DNA of 64,000 bases, taken from positions 7,832,819-7,896,818 of the forward strand of contig NC_043741.1 of assembly GCF_004337985.1 (NCBI RefSeq), in the 5' to 3' direction. Under the pieces are notes generated by a model. That model saw only the letters and a list, made by a program, of their open reading frames with translations. It ran no database searches and was not told where the DNA came from. This DNA is from Pyricularia pennisetigena. Taxonomy: Eukaryota; Ascomycota; Sordariomycetes; Magnaporthales; Pyriculariaceae. Positions 1 to 11,170 of this stretch are shown here, one piece after another (the first letter of the stretch is position 1; the number at the start of each line of letters is the position of its first letter). The translations under genes and the position numbers were made by a program.

Positions 1-516
1 TTTTTGCAAAAGGCGTTCCATGTCAAAACCTAACCTTATTGTGTCATTGCTTCAGGTCGATCCTGAAGCGCCCCGACTTGAACCACACTCTACGAGTGGT
101 ATGATGCTGTCGATTAGGTCTAGACTTGACCTGGACCCTTCCTCAAAAGAACACAACGTACTGTAATATTTGTCGTGTCGGGAGTTAGCGTAGCATATCC
201 AGGGCCACAAACGGGGATTGGGTTAATGTTTAGGAGCCAAAAAAGCCGATCACTGCATTTACATACACCGACCACAAACTTGGCATGTGCATAACGGTAC
301 AGTACTAGGCTAGGGGTACAGTGCTTCTGCTTCTGCAGCGGGTTGCTGGGGTTAAATGCACAGATAAACTAGGCAAGACTTGCCATTCGGAATGGTCGGG
401 TGGGGGTTTCCCGTGGGAGAAAAAAAAAAAAAAAGAGGTGTTCCCGTCTGGACTTTTTTTCCTGGTCGCTGCATATTTATAATGCATGAATGTGCTTATT
501 GTAAGAGAAGAGACAC

Positions 517-567
<51 letters not shown>

Positions 568-726
568 AGAAGAAAAAACAGACCTTGAATTGTAGCATTT
601 GCTACTAGTAAGCGACAGCAGCACCGATCATCAAACCTGAATCAGTCGTCTGGTCCAGGTACGTGCCCATAGTTCTAAATCCGTAATATTCACGAGTCGC
701 ACAAAACAAACAAACAAAGAAAGAAA
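1..726. other. Intergenic, left edge, with AG microsatellite
   Basis: No convincing gene. It holds a short A run near 421 and an uninterrupted AG dinucleotide tract at 521-565. The last 150 bases before 727 are the presumed promoter and leader of the monooxygenase, with an AAAC/AAAG-rich leader right before the start codon. Open frames here are made of the microsatellite and look spurious. Confidence 0.6.
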
Positions 727-2103
727 ATGAACGGCACGGCCACAGACCCCAGAGGCATCCATGTCGCCATCGTAGGCGGTGGGATCGCGGGCGTGAGTCT
801 GGCGCTGGGCCTGCACAAGCGGGGCGTGTCGTTCACGCTGTACGAACGCGCGCCGGAGATCCGCGAGATCGGGGCGGGAATCGGCCTGTCGCCCAACGCG
901 GAGCGCGCCATGGAGATGCTGGACCGCACGACGGTGCTCGACGCCTACAAGCGCATCGCCACGCCGAACGGGGTCGACGAGTTCCAGTGGATCGACGGCT
1001 TCCGCACCGACGAGCTCATCTACACGCTCTACATGGGCAAGGACGGGTTCCAGGGCTGTCGGCGATCGGACCTGGTCGACGAGTGGATAAAAGGCGTGCC
1101 GGCCGACCGCATCAGCCTCGGAAAGGAGGCCAAGTCCATCAGGCAGCTGGGCGAGGGCGGCAGCGACGCGGCAGATGATGGGGGCCAACGGGGTGGGAAA
1201 GCAGTCGAGATCACCTTCAAGGACGGCACCACGGCCACGGCCGACGTGGTGGTGGGCTGCGACGGCATCTGGTCCCGGGTGCGCGAGCTGCTGCTGGGAC
1301 CCGACCACCCTGCCTCGCAGGCGGGATACAGCGGCAAGTACTGCTTCCGCACGCTGGTGCCCTACGACAAGGCGCTCGAGGTGCTGGGCCACGACCGCGT
1401 GCACACGCGCTACATGTACAACGGGCCAGGCGCGCACTGCATCACGTACCCGGTGGGGTTGGGCGACAACCTGGTGCTCAACGTGATGGTGGCGCTGTCG
1501 GACCCGAACCCCTGGCCGCTGCACGAGACGGGAGGCAAGCACACGGCGCCGGGGACGAGGGAGGAGGCGGAGCGCGCCACCAAGGACTTCCACCCTACCT
1601 TTCGCAAGGTCATCAGTCTCCTGCCCGAAAAGGTGGAGAAGTGGGCCATCTTCGATTCGATGGAGAACCCAGCCCCGACCTTCTCCAAGGGTCAGGTCTG
1701 CCTCGCCGGCGACGCAGCCCACGCGACCGGGCCGCACCTGGGAGCGGGGGCCGGGGTGGGCATCGAGGACGCGCTGCTGCTGTCGACGCTGCTGGAGCGC
1801 ATCGACCAGGCCGTCAAGAACAGCGGCGCCGAGGAAAAGAAGCGCGACATGATCTCGCGCGCCCTCGACATCTACGACGGCCTGCGGCGCGAGAGGACCC
1901 AGTGGCTCGTCGTGGCCACCCGCGAGGCCGTCGACATGTTCCAGTGGAAGCAGGGCGAGGCTGTGGGCAGAGACGGTGAGGCGTTTGGGCGCGAGATCGG
2001 CAAGCGTTTCCATCGGGTGTGGGACTACGATCTGGATGGCATGTGCAAGGAGGGACTCGAAAAGCTTGCCATCCCATGCACGCAGGGTTGGGGCCAAAAA
2101 TAA
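727..2103 (+). CDS. FAD-dependent monooxygenase, salicylate hydroxylase-like
   Basis: Single-exon gene for 458 residues. The N-terminus (about residues 11-31) is a Rossmann FAD fold with the glycine motif VGGGIAG followed by a YER element. A DG motif (GCDGIWSRVR) lies near residue 177, and the second FAD motif GDAAHA followed by a glycine-rich stretch lies near 328. This is the layout of class A flavoprotein monooxygenases such as salicylate hydroxylase, which turns salicylate into catechol with NAD(P)H and oxygen. No signal peptide is visible, so it is probably cytosolic. The exact substrate cannot be read from sequence; other aromatic acids are possible. The start is chosen because the conserved FAD fold follows within ten residues. 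Length is normal for the family. Confidence 0.9.
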   Translation: MNGTATDPRGIHVAIVGGGIAGVSLALGLHKRGVSFTLYERAPEIREIGAGIGLSPNAERAMEMLDRTTVLDAYKRIATPNGVDEFQWIDGFRTDELIYTLYMGKDGFQGCRRSDLVDEWIKGVPADRISLGKEAKSIRQLGEGGSDAADDGGQRGGKAVEITFKDGTTATADVVVGCDGIWSRVRELLLGPDHPASQAGYSGKYCFRTLVPYDKALEVLGHDRVHTRYMYNGPGAHCITYPVGLGDNLVLNVMVALSDPNPWPLHETGGKHTAPGTREEAERATKDFHPTFRKVISLLPEKVEKWAIFDSMENPAPTFSKGQVCLAGDAAHATGPHLGAGAGVGIEDALLLSTLLERIDQAVKNSGAEEKKRDMISRALDIYDGLRRERTQWLVVATREAVDMFQWKQGEAVGRDGEAFGREIGKRFHRVWDYDLDGMCKEGLEKLAIPCTQGWGQK

Positions 2104-2172
2104 GTGGGTGGATGATGCCATGTGCCTTTTTGGCGCATTGTAAAGCGCGCGCAGTCATGTACAAGCAACACT

Positions 2173-2255
2173 NNNNNNNNNNNNNNNNNNNNNNNNNNNN
2201 NNNNNNNNNNNNNNNNNNNNNNNNNNNNNNNNNNNNNNNNNNNNNNNNNNNNNNN
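2173..2255. other. Assembly gap (83 N)
   Basis: Run of N just downstream of the monooxygenase stop codon. It may hide the terminator region of that gene. Confidence 0.95.
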
Positions 2256-3729
2256 AAGGGACAAAAGGCGCTACTTTTCCCCATTTCCGTCGGAGTTGGG
2301 CATGTGTCCATCAGTGGGTCGTCATTCATTATCCCAATCCGAGCTTTGCTATTTACAGTCAAGTACATCTTCATCTCCACTCCACTGCAATTCATTTTCC
2401 CGCATGGAGGTAAAAACAACATGTGCAATCAATCACAAAGATCACCTTTAGATTCGCCTTTGAATTGCCATCTTGGCACATGGATCCACAGAGAAGCCAT
2501 GAGTTATTTTTTTTTTTTTTTTTTTTCCCCTGTAAAATGCTCCGGTGATGCTGGGACGGGAACCCCGCTAGGAACCGCCCTGCCAGGCCCCGGAGGAGCC
2601 GGCTGCAGCCCCAGTGTCCAAGCCCACGGCTTCCGTCGGGGAAGTACTCCTTGTTATCCACGTCGTGAAAGTGACCAGCGTCGTATTGGGACCTGTAGGG
2701 CCGTTCCGATGCTGGATCCTAGGGTGCTGTTTGAGAGATTTAAAATAGCCGAGACAAAGCCGACTGGTGACCAAGGAACGAAGGGTGCGCCTTGAGTCAA
2801 TAGGGCTGCTGGCTGGGCCAGAAAGACAGACAAAAAAAAAAAAAAAAAGACCTGCTGCGGAGGGGCCGAGACGAGGCAGCGAATTTCGGCAGTGTGGTAG
2901 AATTAAGCGTCGAGGAGAATCTTCTCGGCGATCGATCTAAGCAAAGCTCATGATTCAACCAGAAAAAAAAAAAAGTATGCAACCAACTTCCAAAACGAGG
3001 ATGCAGCTCTCGACATACTGCAGGGTGCCGGTGGTAGTAACTCTGGAGCCATCTCCGTGGTTGCCGGCGCAAGCAGGGGTGGGCAGATTGAGCTTTTGTT
3101 GGTCCTGGTCTGGTCTGGTCTGGTCGACATCTGATGACCGGAAAACGATTACAAAAAAACTAGGGCATCTCGGTACCCGCAAGTACCAAGGTCGTAGAGG
3201 TGTTCGGAGATTGTTGACTGAATTTTAAGTTGCACCAGTAAAAGATGGAAAGACAAAGATACGTCAAAATCACGGAATGTGGACAAGAATAAGCGAAAAT
3301 TGCAAGGCTAAAAAAGCAAAAGACTTGACCATAACCCCTCAACATTGTTCCATCGCATGAACAGACATGGTTCGAGTACAGGGTCAAAAGGGAGGATAAG
3401 ACAAAAGGAAGAAGAAAAAGACTGATCCTTTTGCCTGATCGGCATCAAAATCAGTTGAACCGGCAAGGGAGGATGGAGTCCAACTGCAGGAGACTGCAAT
3501 TCATGACACCGAATCAAATGTAACCAGTTCGCGTAGATGCGACGCTGGCCAAGCCCTGATCTTATTCGTCACCATCAACCCCCGAAAGCAACTGCCATTG
3601 TTTCTGACAGTTGCAACGGGCCAACTGCGACAAACCTAAGCGGGGGCCACCAAGTAACAAGAATCCTCCGAGCATTGGCGACTTGGCTTGGGTCCTTTTG
3701 CTCTCTGTACCGAACCACCCGATGCTGAT

Positions 3730-3730
<1 letters not shown>

Positions 3731-3764
<34 letters not shown>

Positions 3765-3829
3765 ATTTCTGCATCAAAAACAAAAATCGAATGTTGCTTC
3801 TGTTCCACACGCTGTGACTGGNNNNNNNN

Positions 3830-3862
<33 letters not shown>

Positions 3863-3919
3863 ATTTCTGCATCAAAAACAAAAATCGAATGTTGCTTCTG
3901 TTCCACACGCTGTGACTGG
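3731..3919. repeat. Direct duplication flanking an 8-N gap
   Basis: A T run followed by a 60-bp unique block occurs at 3762-3821 and again, identical, at 3860-3919. The only thing between the copies is eight N and a second T run. This is best explained as a contig-join artefact in which the same DNA is present on both sides of a false gap. Confidence 0.85.
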
Positions 3920-5085
3920 CTGCCTGGTTGCATGAATTATGGGCGTGTAGGATAACAGTCATCTCCACCACAAGCTCCCAGTCTGCATTGCTTTTTAGCT
4001 TTTGACACGGTTGCGTTGTTCTCCTGTTATGCCATCAAACCCAGATTCACACAACGGCCTGAACGGTCGTGTTGCGTTGCATCCCCACGTCTGTCATCTA
4101 AACTTTTTTTTTTTTCCCTTTCCCCAACGCCTAGCTTTGATGTGCTAGAGGGCAGCGTAATTTCTTGCGTCATTGTATCTAGCGGTTGCTACCATGGTTA
4201 TGAATTCCTTCTGATCCAGGGTTGGTGATTTATATCTGCAACCTGCAACATCTTGGCGGCAGTTCTAGAATTTGGTAAGCGATCTGGGAACGCGGTAAGC
4301 GATACACGGTTGAAGGCGGGGAGAGCTTACCGTTGGCCCATACAAGAAGAAGCAATTCTCTGGCATCCTGCCGAGTAGAAGCCCCTCGCCCCCCTCGAAT
4401 GTTGCACCTTTTCATCTGCCATCGGCTGCAGGAGCCAATCGCGGTAACCTTGACATTGAAGACAATAGAGACAAAAAAAAAAGGTGACATTTTATCCAAC
4501 ATGATGCCAGCTGTTAACAGAATCTCGGGTCTTGCATCACATCAACTTGACGCGGCTTCGCAAACATTGAGATGGAAACCGTTCTTTTGTTTGTCCGTCA
4601 CTCAACACATCTCGTCTTCGCGTTGGAAACATGTGGGAAACCGGAACAGGAAATACCAAGGCTGCACGTTTTGCTTGTCATAAACCGTTGTGATAGAATT
4701 AATGTGATGGAAATCCCGGACCTCTCTCCCAACTTGCTTCTTTTATATCATGTCCCTTCATTAACCATAGCCGAACCCGCACGGGGTTGGATGACCACAT
4801 GTTTTGTTTCCTCGCCTCCTTGCATGCAAGTTGCAACCGACATCAGTTGTGGCCCTTGCAAGAATTCCACCCAGCTCTGTCCGGCAGATATGATATGCAT
4901 CCTCCTTGAGAACCAGCTCCTGACATCTTGGTGATATATATCAATACACCCCGGGATTGCGCCACCCGATCCTATCCGCTGCCCGTAGGTCACAACTCCA
5001 TCTTCAGCTCGGCCGGTTGTCTTGCCTTCATATCCATCTGAATCAGAGACGTTTCCAAAGCCTCCACTACTTGTACAACCTCAAC

Positions 5086-6228
5086 ATGACGCCTTATCTG
5101 ATCTTTACGCTGCTGTGGTCATGTCTCTGGACGCCCGCGGCAGCAACGCCCCAAGGAGACACACTGTCCACGTTCCTCTCCCTGCCGACATGTGCCCAGC
5201 CCTGCACCATCAACGCACTGACAGCCGGCGGCTGCGATCTCTTTAACGCTACGGCGGTAGCTGAGTGCTCCTGCACCAACGTGCCGCTCAAGGCGGGCAT
5301 GTCCGTGTGTGTGCAGACCAACTGTTCATGGGTAGACCAGAAGAGTAAGTTTTCCTGTCCTGCCATGACAGTCGGGGACTTTTTTTTTTTGTCACAAAAA
5401 AAAAAAAAAAGCTTCCCAGGGTTGATATCATACTGACCCCTTCCTTGTCTTGGTCATGGACAGAATCCGCAGCCATATCATATAACCAGTGCAAAGGCTT
5501 TCCACAAGAGTCGCGCCAGAGAGACATCTACATCATGGGCATCGCCTGCTTGACGATACCGGTTATCTTTATTGCCCTGAGGTATTATGCGCGGTTTCTC
5601 ATCGCCAAGGGTCTATGGTGGGATGACTGGATGATGATGGTCGCGATGGTGTCACACATGGGAGGGTGTGCCTGTTTTTTCGCTGGTAAGCAGGGCCTGT
5701 TTTTCAACCTCGTGTTCCATAATCCACATCCAAACATTCCCAGCTGACAAGGATCACTCGAACCCCCCCGCCGCCGCAGCAACCAACCTGGGCTTCGGTT
5801 TGCACATCTGGAACGTCTATCCGGGTCACACCGAGGACATGTTGAAGCTTTTCCACGTCGTCGAGATCTTTTACATCATGATCCAGGTCTCGGCCAAGCT
5901 GTCCCTCGTCCTGCTGTACTGGCGCATCTTCCCGACGCGCTGGTTCCGCATAGCCCTGCGCTGCTCCATCGTCTGGCTCGTCGTCCACGGCGTCGCCTTC
6001 ATCTTGTTCGTCCTCTTCCAGTGCATCCCCGTCGCCGCCGTGTGGGACCGGTCGATAGAGGACGCCAGGTGTCTCAGCCTCAACGCCATCGCCTGGGCCG
6101 GCGGCGCCTGTGCCATCTTTGAGGACGTTGTCATTCTGCTGTTGCCCATTCCCGAGGTCATAAAGCTGCAGTTGACCCTGCAGAAGAAGATTGCGGTGTA
6201 TGCCATGTTTGCTGTGGGGTCCTTGTAA

Positions 6229-6272
<44 letters not shown>

Positions 6273-6810
6273 CCCACCGTCGTGTCGAAACTCGCCGCTC
6301 TTTCACCACCAACTAACACCATGCTTCCAAACAACCAGCGCCTGCCTCACCAGCATCATCCGCCTCAAGTACGTCCACCTCTTCGGAAACACGCGCGACG
6401 AGTCGTGGGAGAACGTCGACGTCCTCATCTGGTCCATCATGGAGGTCTCGGCCGCCGTCGTGTGCGCCTGCCTGCCCGCCCTGCGCCCGCTGTTTCTCAG
6501 AGTCCCCGGCTTCTTCACCTCCAACGCCAGCAAGCCCGGATCTGGCGCCGCGACGCCGGCCCAGAACAACACCCCCGTCCGCGTCGACGACAAGGGGACG
6601 GGGAGCAGCGGCGCCAGCAGCACCACCGACTGCTACTCGTCCCGCCGTCCCTCCACCTCGGCGTTCCGCGGCGCGAGGAGCCACCCGGGCTTCGAGGAGC
6701 TGTCGATGGACAGGGACGAGGTGCCTTTTGCCACCAGAGGCGTGGTCCAGCGCGCTCCGGAGGAGACGGAGCTGTCGGAATTGGAAAAGGAGGTGGGGAT
6801 TGCGCGGTAA
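5086..6810 (+). CDS. CFEM-domain seven-helix receptor, Pth11-like
   Basis: Predicted exons 5086-5344, 5464-5685, 5780-6224 and 6339-6810 give 465 residues. A signal peptide (about 1-20) leads into a CFEM domain with eight cysteines from C36; aspartate 51 directly follows the third cysteine, the place of the haem-binding aspartate in known CFEM proteins. The eighth cysteine lies just after the first intron. Seven hydrophobic helices follow, including the WWDDW segment and the GFGLHIW and CLTSIIRLK blocks usual in this fungal family, and then a Ser-rich cytosolic tail. The family acts at the plasma membrane; some members sense surfaces or host signals in plant pathogens. The third intron is mostly a CT repeat. 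An alternative acceptor at 5743 keeps the frame and adds 12 residues. Confidence 0.9.
6232..6270 (+). repeat. CT dinucleotide microsatellite inside intron 3
   Basis: Uninterrupted CT repeat starting seven bases after the GT donor of the third intron of the CFEM receptor gene. Confidence 0.95.
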
Positions 6811-8184
6811 TTAGAGGGGAAGTTTTTTTTTTCCTTCTTTTTTTCGCTGCTCCTCTCCCTTTTCTACTCGTCTAGTATATACTGTGTTTTTTTTTTTTTA
6901 ATTGCGGTGGCGGTGTTTTGGCTTATTGGCGTGGCGTTTCTTTTCCTTGTGTTTGCTCAACTGTGTCTGTTGCACAGCTTGGTATCGGGTCATTTCATCA
7001 ACAATAGCATCTGCCTGTTTATTAAAAAATGACAAAGCTCGTCATCCGTCATATTTTAGCATTTCATGCATGCCCGTTGGGGGGCTACGACTAGCGTCCA
7101 CACACCCCCAGTGTCAGTCAGAACGGCAAAGTTAGCTCCATCTTCAGTTGCTTTTCCTTCCGCAAGGACCACTAGAAGTCATCTCGTGTTGCCGCCAGTG
7201 GCGTCGATAGCTTGTCAACAAATCCAGGGACCAGCCGATATAATGTCCTTGGAACAAAACAAATCGCGAACACGTCCAACGTTTGGCCTTGCTTGGGACG
7301 CATCATCACAGTCAACTTGAATCGCACAAATCCGCAGGTACTCGCCAAAGAAAGAGATTATCAGTCGCCGATCCTGAGACCCTTATTGTCCTCGCTATCG
7401 CTCGATCTGCGGCGGCATCAGATCAGTTCAATCGTCCAATCTTCAGAGTTCCGCAACGACGCTGCAACACACCATGCAGACCTGCCACTTGCCGCGTTCG
7501 TGCTGTACCAAATGGAGACGTCTTTCGCAGAGGTGATTGGTCTGCTGTTTACCCCGTCGGTATTCCATTGCTGTCCGTGCAGGTCTGTTGGCGTTTGTCA
7601 AGTATGTGTCAGATCCGCCAAAACAACTGTCTCGAATCTGGCTGCCATGTGATTATCGACGGGCTGTCCAACGAAAAGAAAGAGGTCAGCCAGAGGGGAG
7701 GCTTGGCGATGAGTTTGTCTTGATTCCTCGTAGAATACCCAGGCAAATTGGTGTTTTCGATCTGCGTCAATAGTCTTGCGGGTTCGGGATATCAGACGGC
7801 CCGCGGATTGTCGAGGTTTACCTTGACATGTCAAGAACCAACCCTGACTAGAAACATGGTTCCCTCAAACGTAGCGGCTTATGGAGACAACTTTCTTTCG
7901 TTGTGGGGGGAAACAAGCCAGAAGAAAACATGGGATAGTGCGCGAAAAGAAGGTTCCGGGTATCGCGGTAGGAGGGTAGCGGACGATCAGGGCGGGAGAT
8001 TGGCATGTAATCCCTGAAGTATCCCGTATTCTGTTTATCATATAAAGGAGTGTTGGGCTGTCGTTAACCTTTTCGAACTCGTTCTCTGATCATCATACAA
8101 ACTCGCATTGCAGAAAACACCAGGCAGGATAAAACAGCTCCTTTACAATCATTATACTCAACACACCTCCCGCAAAAACCTACA
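6811..8184. other. Intergenic between receptor and cupredoxin genes
   Basis: Two overlapping plus-strand frames of 146 codons (7212-7652 and 7283-7723) show no domain, signal peptide or usable splice extension and are not called. A TATAAA box at 8041-8046, about 140 bases before the next start codon, is the likely core promoter of the cupredoxin gene. Confidence 0.5.
8041..8046 (+). promoter_or_regulatory. TATA box of the cupredoxin gene
   Basis: TATAAA lies 139 bases upstream of the start codon at 8185, a normal distance for a fungal core promoter. Confidence 0.5.
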
Positions 8185-8710
8185 ATGCAGTTCCCCAAGG
8201 CCATCCTCCTCGCCATCGCCTCGGTGGCTTGCGTCCACGCCGCCGAGACTCACAAGGTCAATGTCGGCGAGTCGGGCCTGAGCTTCTCGCCAGAGGAGGT
8301 CAAGGCTGCCAAGGGCGACACCATCGAGTTCCACTTCTTCTCGTCATCCCACGATGCCGTCATGGGGCTTGCCGACAAGCCTTGTGAGCCCATGGGCATG
8401 ATGGACGGGTCTTTCTCGTCGGGCGTGCCAGAGGGCGACCAAGTTGTAAGCGGCCAATTCGTTATCACAGCTCGACTCTGCAAAATCCAGCTGACAAATT
8501 CTACAGAAGCAGGTCTTCAGGGTCGAGGTCAACTCGACAGAGCCCGCCTTGGTCTTTTGCTCCGTCGGCATGCATTGCGCCAACGGCATGGTCATGGCCA
8601 TCAACCCCAACGGCGAGAAGACGGCCAGCAAGTTCAAGGATGCCGCCAGGGGCAAGTCGAGCAAGTCTCCCGAGGGAGTCTATGGCGGTACCTGGGGTAA
8701 TGCTGCGTAA
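8185..8710 (+). CDS. Secreted cupredoxin-like protein
   Basis: Exons 8185-8445 and 8507-8710 (61-nt intron, phase 0) give 154 residues. A signal peptide ends near residue 19 (VHA-A). The rest is one cupredoxin fold. The type 1 copper ligands fit H56, C105, H110 and M115, the last three sitting in an FC...HC..GM block. This is the small extracellular fungal cupredoxin family (extracellular serine-rich type), here without the long Ser-rich tail or GPI signal that many members carry. It probably binds copper at the cell surface or in the medium; the physiological role is unknown. Confidence 0.88.
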
Positions 8711-9525
8711 AATGCATCATGATTATGTTACTTTTTCTTCGCGATGAACCATCTCTTGAAGGCAGGACATGGGAGGCGGAAGCTGGTCCTGGATTCGGCA
8801 GGCTATGCCCTTTTTATTTGATCAATATATCTTTTGTAATCGTTGCCACGAAGTTTTTTTTATGCAGAATTGTGCACTGTGGTTCGTGACAGCCTGGCAG
8901 GTGAGGCTTGAATCAGTTGACAGACAATCATTGCCAAGCCAAGCCAAGCCAAAAAAAAAAAAAAAATAAAGCCAGAACCCAAAACCCAGCAAAACTACAT
9001 GAACCCCACTAAATCCACCCCTAGCCCCTCGCCCCGCATCATCTCCACTGATTGATTATCAGCTGCGGATCTGATAAAGAAATTGCGTTAGTGGACCCCA
9101 TAGACATGAGTTCGACATGGAAACATTCTTACTGCCGGGGTCTCTCATTCCTCCCACTCGCCGCGTCGGGCTTGTCAATCCGAAGCAGCTAGCCCGGGCC
9201 AGTATTTTTCCTAGGCACACACGACCGACATATTCATCTACCGGGGCGCTCCATCAAACCGTATCCATCACGATGGCATGGCATTGCGCTACTGTGAATG
9301 ATGTCCACCCAGTCCCCAGGGCACCCCTCATCCACGGCGCAAGATCCAAATGGCCGAGGTGGGCAACCACGTGCGCAGTGGTTCATTACATCTCCCGGAC
9401 CAGCTCATCGCCACTCCTGTTTCTCTGATGCACTTGGTTCCATAGCAGCCACCGTCACACCGTCACCTCATCACAAGCTATTGTTTCCGTTGCTACTCGA
9501 TCTTGATTATATCTGCCAGCCGAAA
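8711..9525. other. Intergenic, promoter of the AIF-like gene
   Basis: No gene seen. It carries a perfect iron-GATA motif at 9069-9077, and an A run near 8952. Confidence 0.5.
9069..9077 (+). promoter_or_regulatory. Iron-responsive GATA motif (ATCTGATAA)
   Basis: Perfect match to ATCWGATAA, the site bound by fungal SreA/SRE/Urbs1 repressors. It sits 449 bases upstream of the start of the AIF-like oxidoreductase gene and in no predicted coding region. Confidence 0.55.
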
Positions 9526-11048
9526 ATGACCGTCTCTGTACAAAATTCCCCCTTCAAGGTCCTCGTCATCGGCGGTTCCTATGCTGGCATCTCCGCCGCC
9601 CTCAACCTGATCGATCTCTGCACGGGCAAGACCCCAAGATGTGGTGCAAAAGTTGATGATTCAGAGGCCTCAAAAATCCCCATCAACGTTGATGTCACCA
9701 TCGTTGACGAGCGGGATGGATTCTGTCAGTACCAGGACTATCAGGCCCGATATGTAGTAGCACCTCTGCTCTCGCCTCGTTATTGACAGCAGTCTCTACC
9801 ACCCAGTCCACATAATCGGCGCCCCTCTCGCTCTCGCATCAAACAGCTACGCCGAAAAGGCCTGGGTCAAGTACTCGGACATTGCAGCACTGCAACTACC
9901 AAACATCCACATCGTCCAAGGCACAGCAAAGACCGTAGACCCGGCCACCAAGACCGCAACCATCACCCGGACCGAGCCGGCAGCAACAGCAGCGCAGACA
10001 AGCTCGGACGAAATCATCCCCTACGACTTTCTCGTGGCGGCCTCGGGTCTCCGTCGCGTGTGGCCCGTCGTCCCGCAGTCCCTGCGCCGCAAGCAGTACC
10101 TCGTCGAGACGGGGTCGCACGTGCAGGCCGTCTCGGGCGCGCGCAACGGCGTGCTTGTCGTGGGCGGCGGCGCCGTCGGCATCGAGATGGCCGCCGAGCT
10201 CAAGCTCGTCCAGCCGCACGTCAGGGTGACGCTCGCGCACTCGAGGGACAGACTGCTGTCGTCCGAGGCGCTGTCGGACGAGTGCAAGGACGTCGCGCTC
10301 CGCCTGCTGCGCGAGGCCGGCGTCGAGGTGCTGATGGGCCACCGCATCGCCGAGCAGGTCGAGCTGACGACCGAGGACGGCTGCCGGGCGGTCGAGGCGA
10401 GGTTTGAGAACGGCCACAGGCTCGTGGTCGATAAAGTCATCATGGCCATTTCCAAGAGCGTGCCGTCGTCGACTTATCTGCCCCTGGAGGCCTTGGATGC
10501 TGAGGGTTATGTGAAGATCCAGCCTAGGTAAGTCGGTCGTGGCCGGGTGGACGCAATCATGATAAATCCCAATCCAGCCGGCGCAAACTGACCCAAATTG
10601 CCCAAAAACAGCCTAGCTTTCCCACCCTCTGTCCCCAACGCGGAATACCACTTTGCGCCCGGCGACCTGGCCCTCTGGTCCGGCATCAAGCGCTGCGGCG
10701 GCGCCATGCACATGGGCTTCTGCGCCGCCACAAACATGCACCAGCTGATGCTACAGCAGATGAGCGCAGGACAGCACACCTCCAAGCCTATCAAGCTCCG
10801 CGAGTTCCCACCCATGATCGGGTTGGCGGTTGGCAAAAAGGCAGTGTCGTACAGCCCAGACGCAGGGACCAATTCGGGCGAGGATGTAAACGAGATGTTT
10901 TTCGGCAACGATCTGGGGTTTTCTAGTAAGTCTCTGCTTGATTTTCTTCTGGTCTCTGCGACGTCTGAGATGGACGAGTTAGCTGACAATCACAGTTTGC
11001 TGGAATTACCTGAGGCTTGGGGGAGACAAAGAGACGGACAAGATCTAG
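9526..11048 (+). CDS. AIF/AMID-like FAD-dependent oxidoreductase
   Basis: Exons 9526-9724, 9807-10527, 10612-10925 and 10996-11048 give 428 residues. The FAD fold appears at residues 11-20 (VLVIGGSYAG); a second Rossmann fold near the middle (VLVVGGGAVGIEMAAEL) is the NAD(P)H site. The block F-HIIGAPLALAS formed across intron 1 is typical of the AMID/FSP1-like branch of apoptosis-inducing-factor oxidoreductases, which pass electrons from NAD(P)H to quinones. No signal peptide or transmembrane segment is clear. Its promoter holds an iron-GATA motif and its stop lies only 122 bases from the stop of the convergent siderophore acyltransferase gene, so a role during iron starvation is a fair inference. 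The first donor, GTCAGT, is slightly unusual but restores the conserved block. Confidence 0.85.
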
Positions 11049-11170
11049 AGGCATTTCCCAGTTATGACGACGGATCTATTCGTATCCAGAATTTATAGAC
11101 ATGAAATTTTACAAACTAGCCACAAAAAAAAAAAAAAACTACATGCATTTTTAATTGTTATTTCCTCATC

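Larger units (their letters stand above)
2104..5085. other. Long intergenic region with two gaps and homopolymers
   Basis: No gene could be supported. It contains a gap of 83 N (2173-2255), an 8-N gap (3822-3829) flanked by a duplicated block, and many A or T runs (for example 2507-2526, 2831-2848, 3731-3761). Open frames are short, lack recognisable domains and often run through the homopolymers. Confidence 0.6.

Noticed and set aside
631..2121. 496-codon minus-strand open frame
   Set aside because: Shadow of the FAD monooxygenase, which has clear motifs on the plus strand.
5094..5102. Seventh ATCWGATAA match (TTATCTGAT) at the start of the CFEM receptor gene
   Set aside because: It lies inside the coding sequence of the signal peptide, where codons for Tyr-Leu-Ile explain it. 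One chance match is expected in the window.
7212..7723. Two overlapping 146-codon frames
   Set aside because: They overlap in different frames on the same strand, neither has recognisable features, and no introns connect them to other exons.
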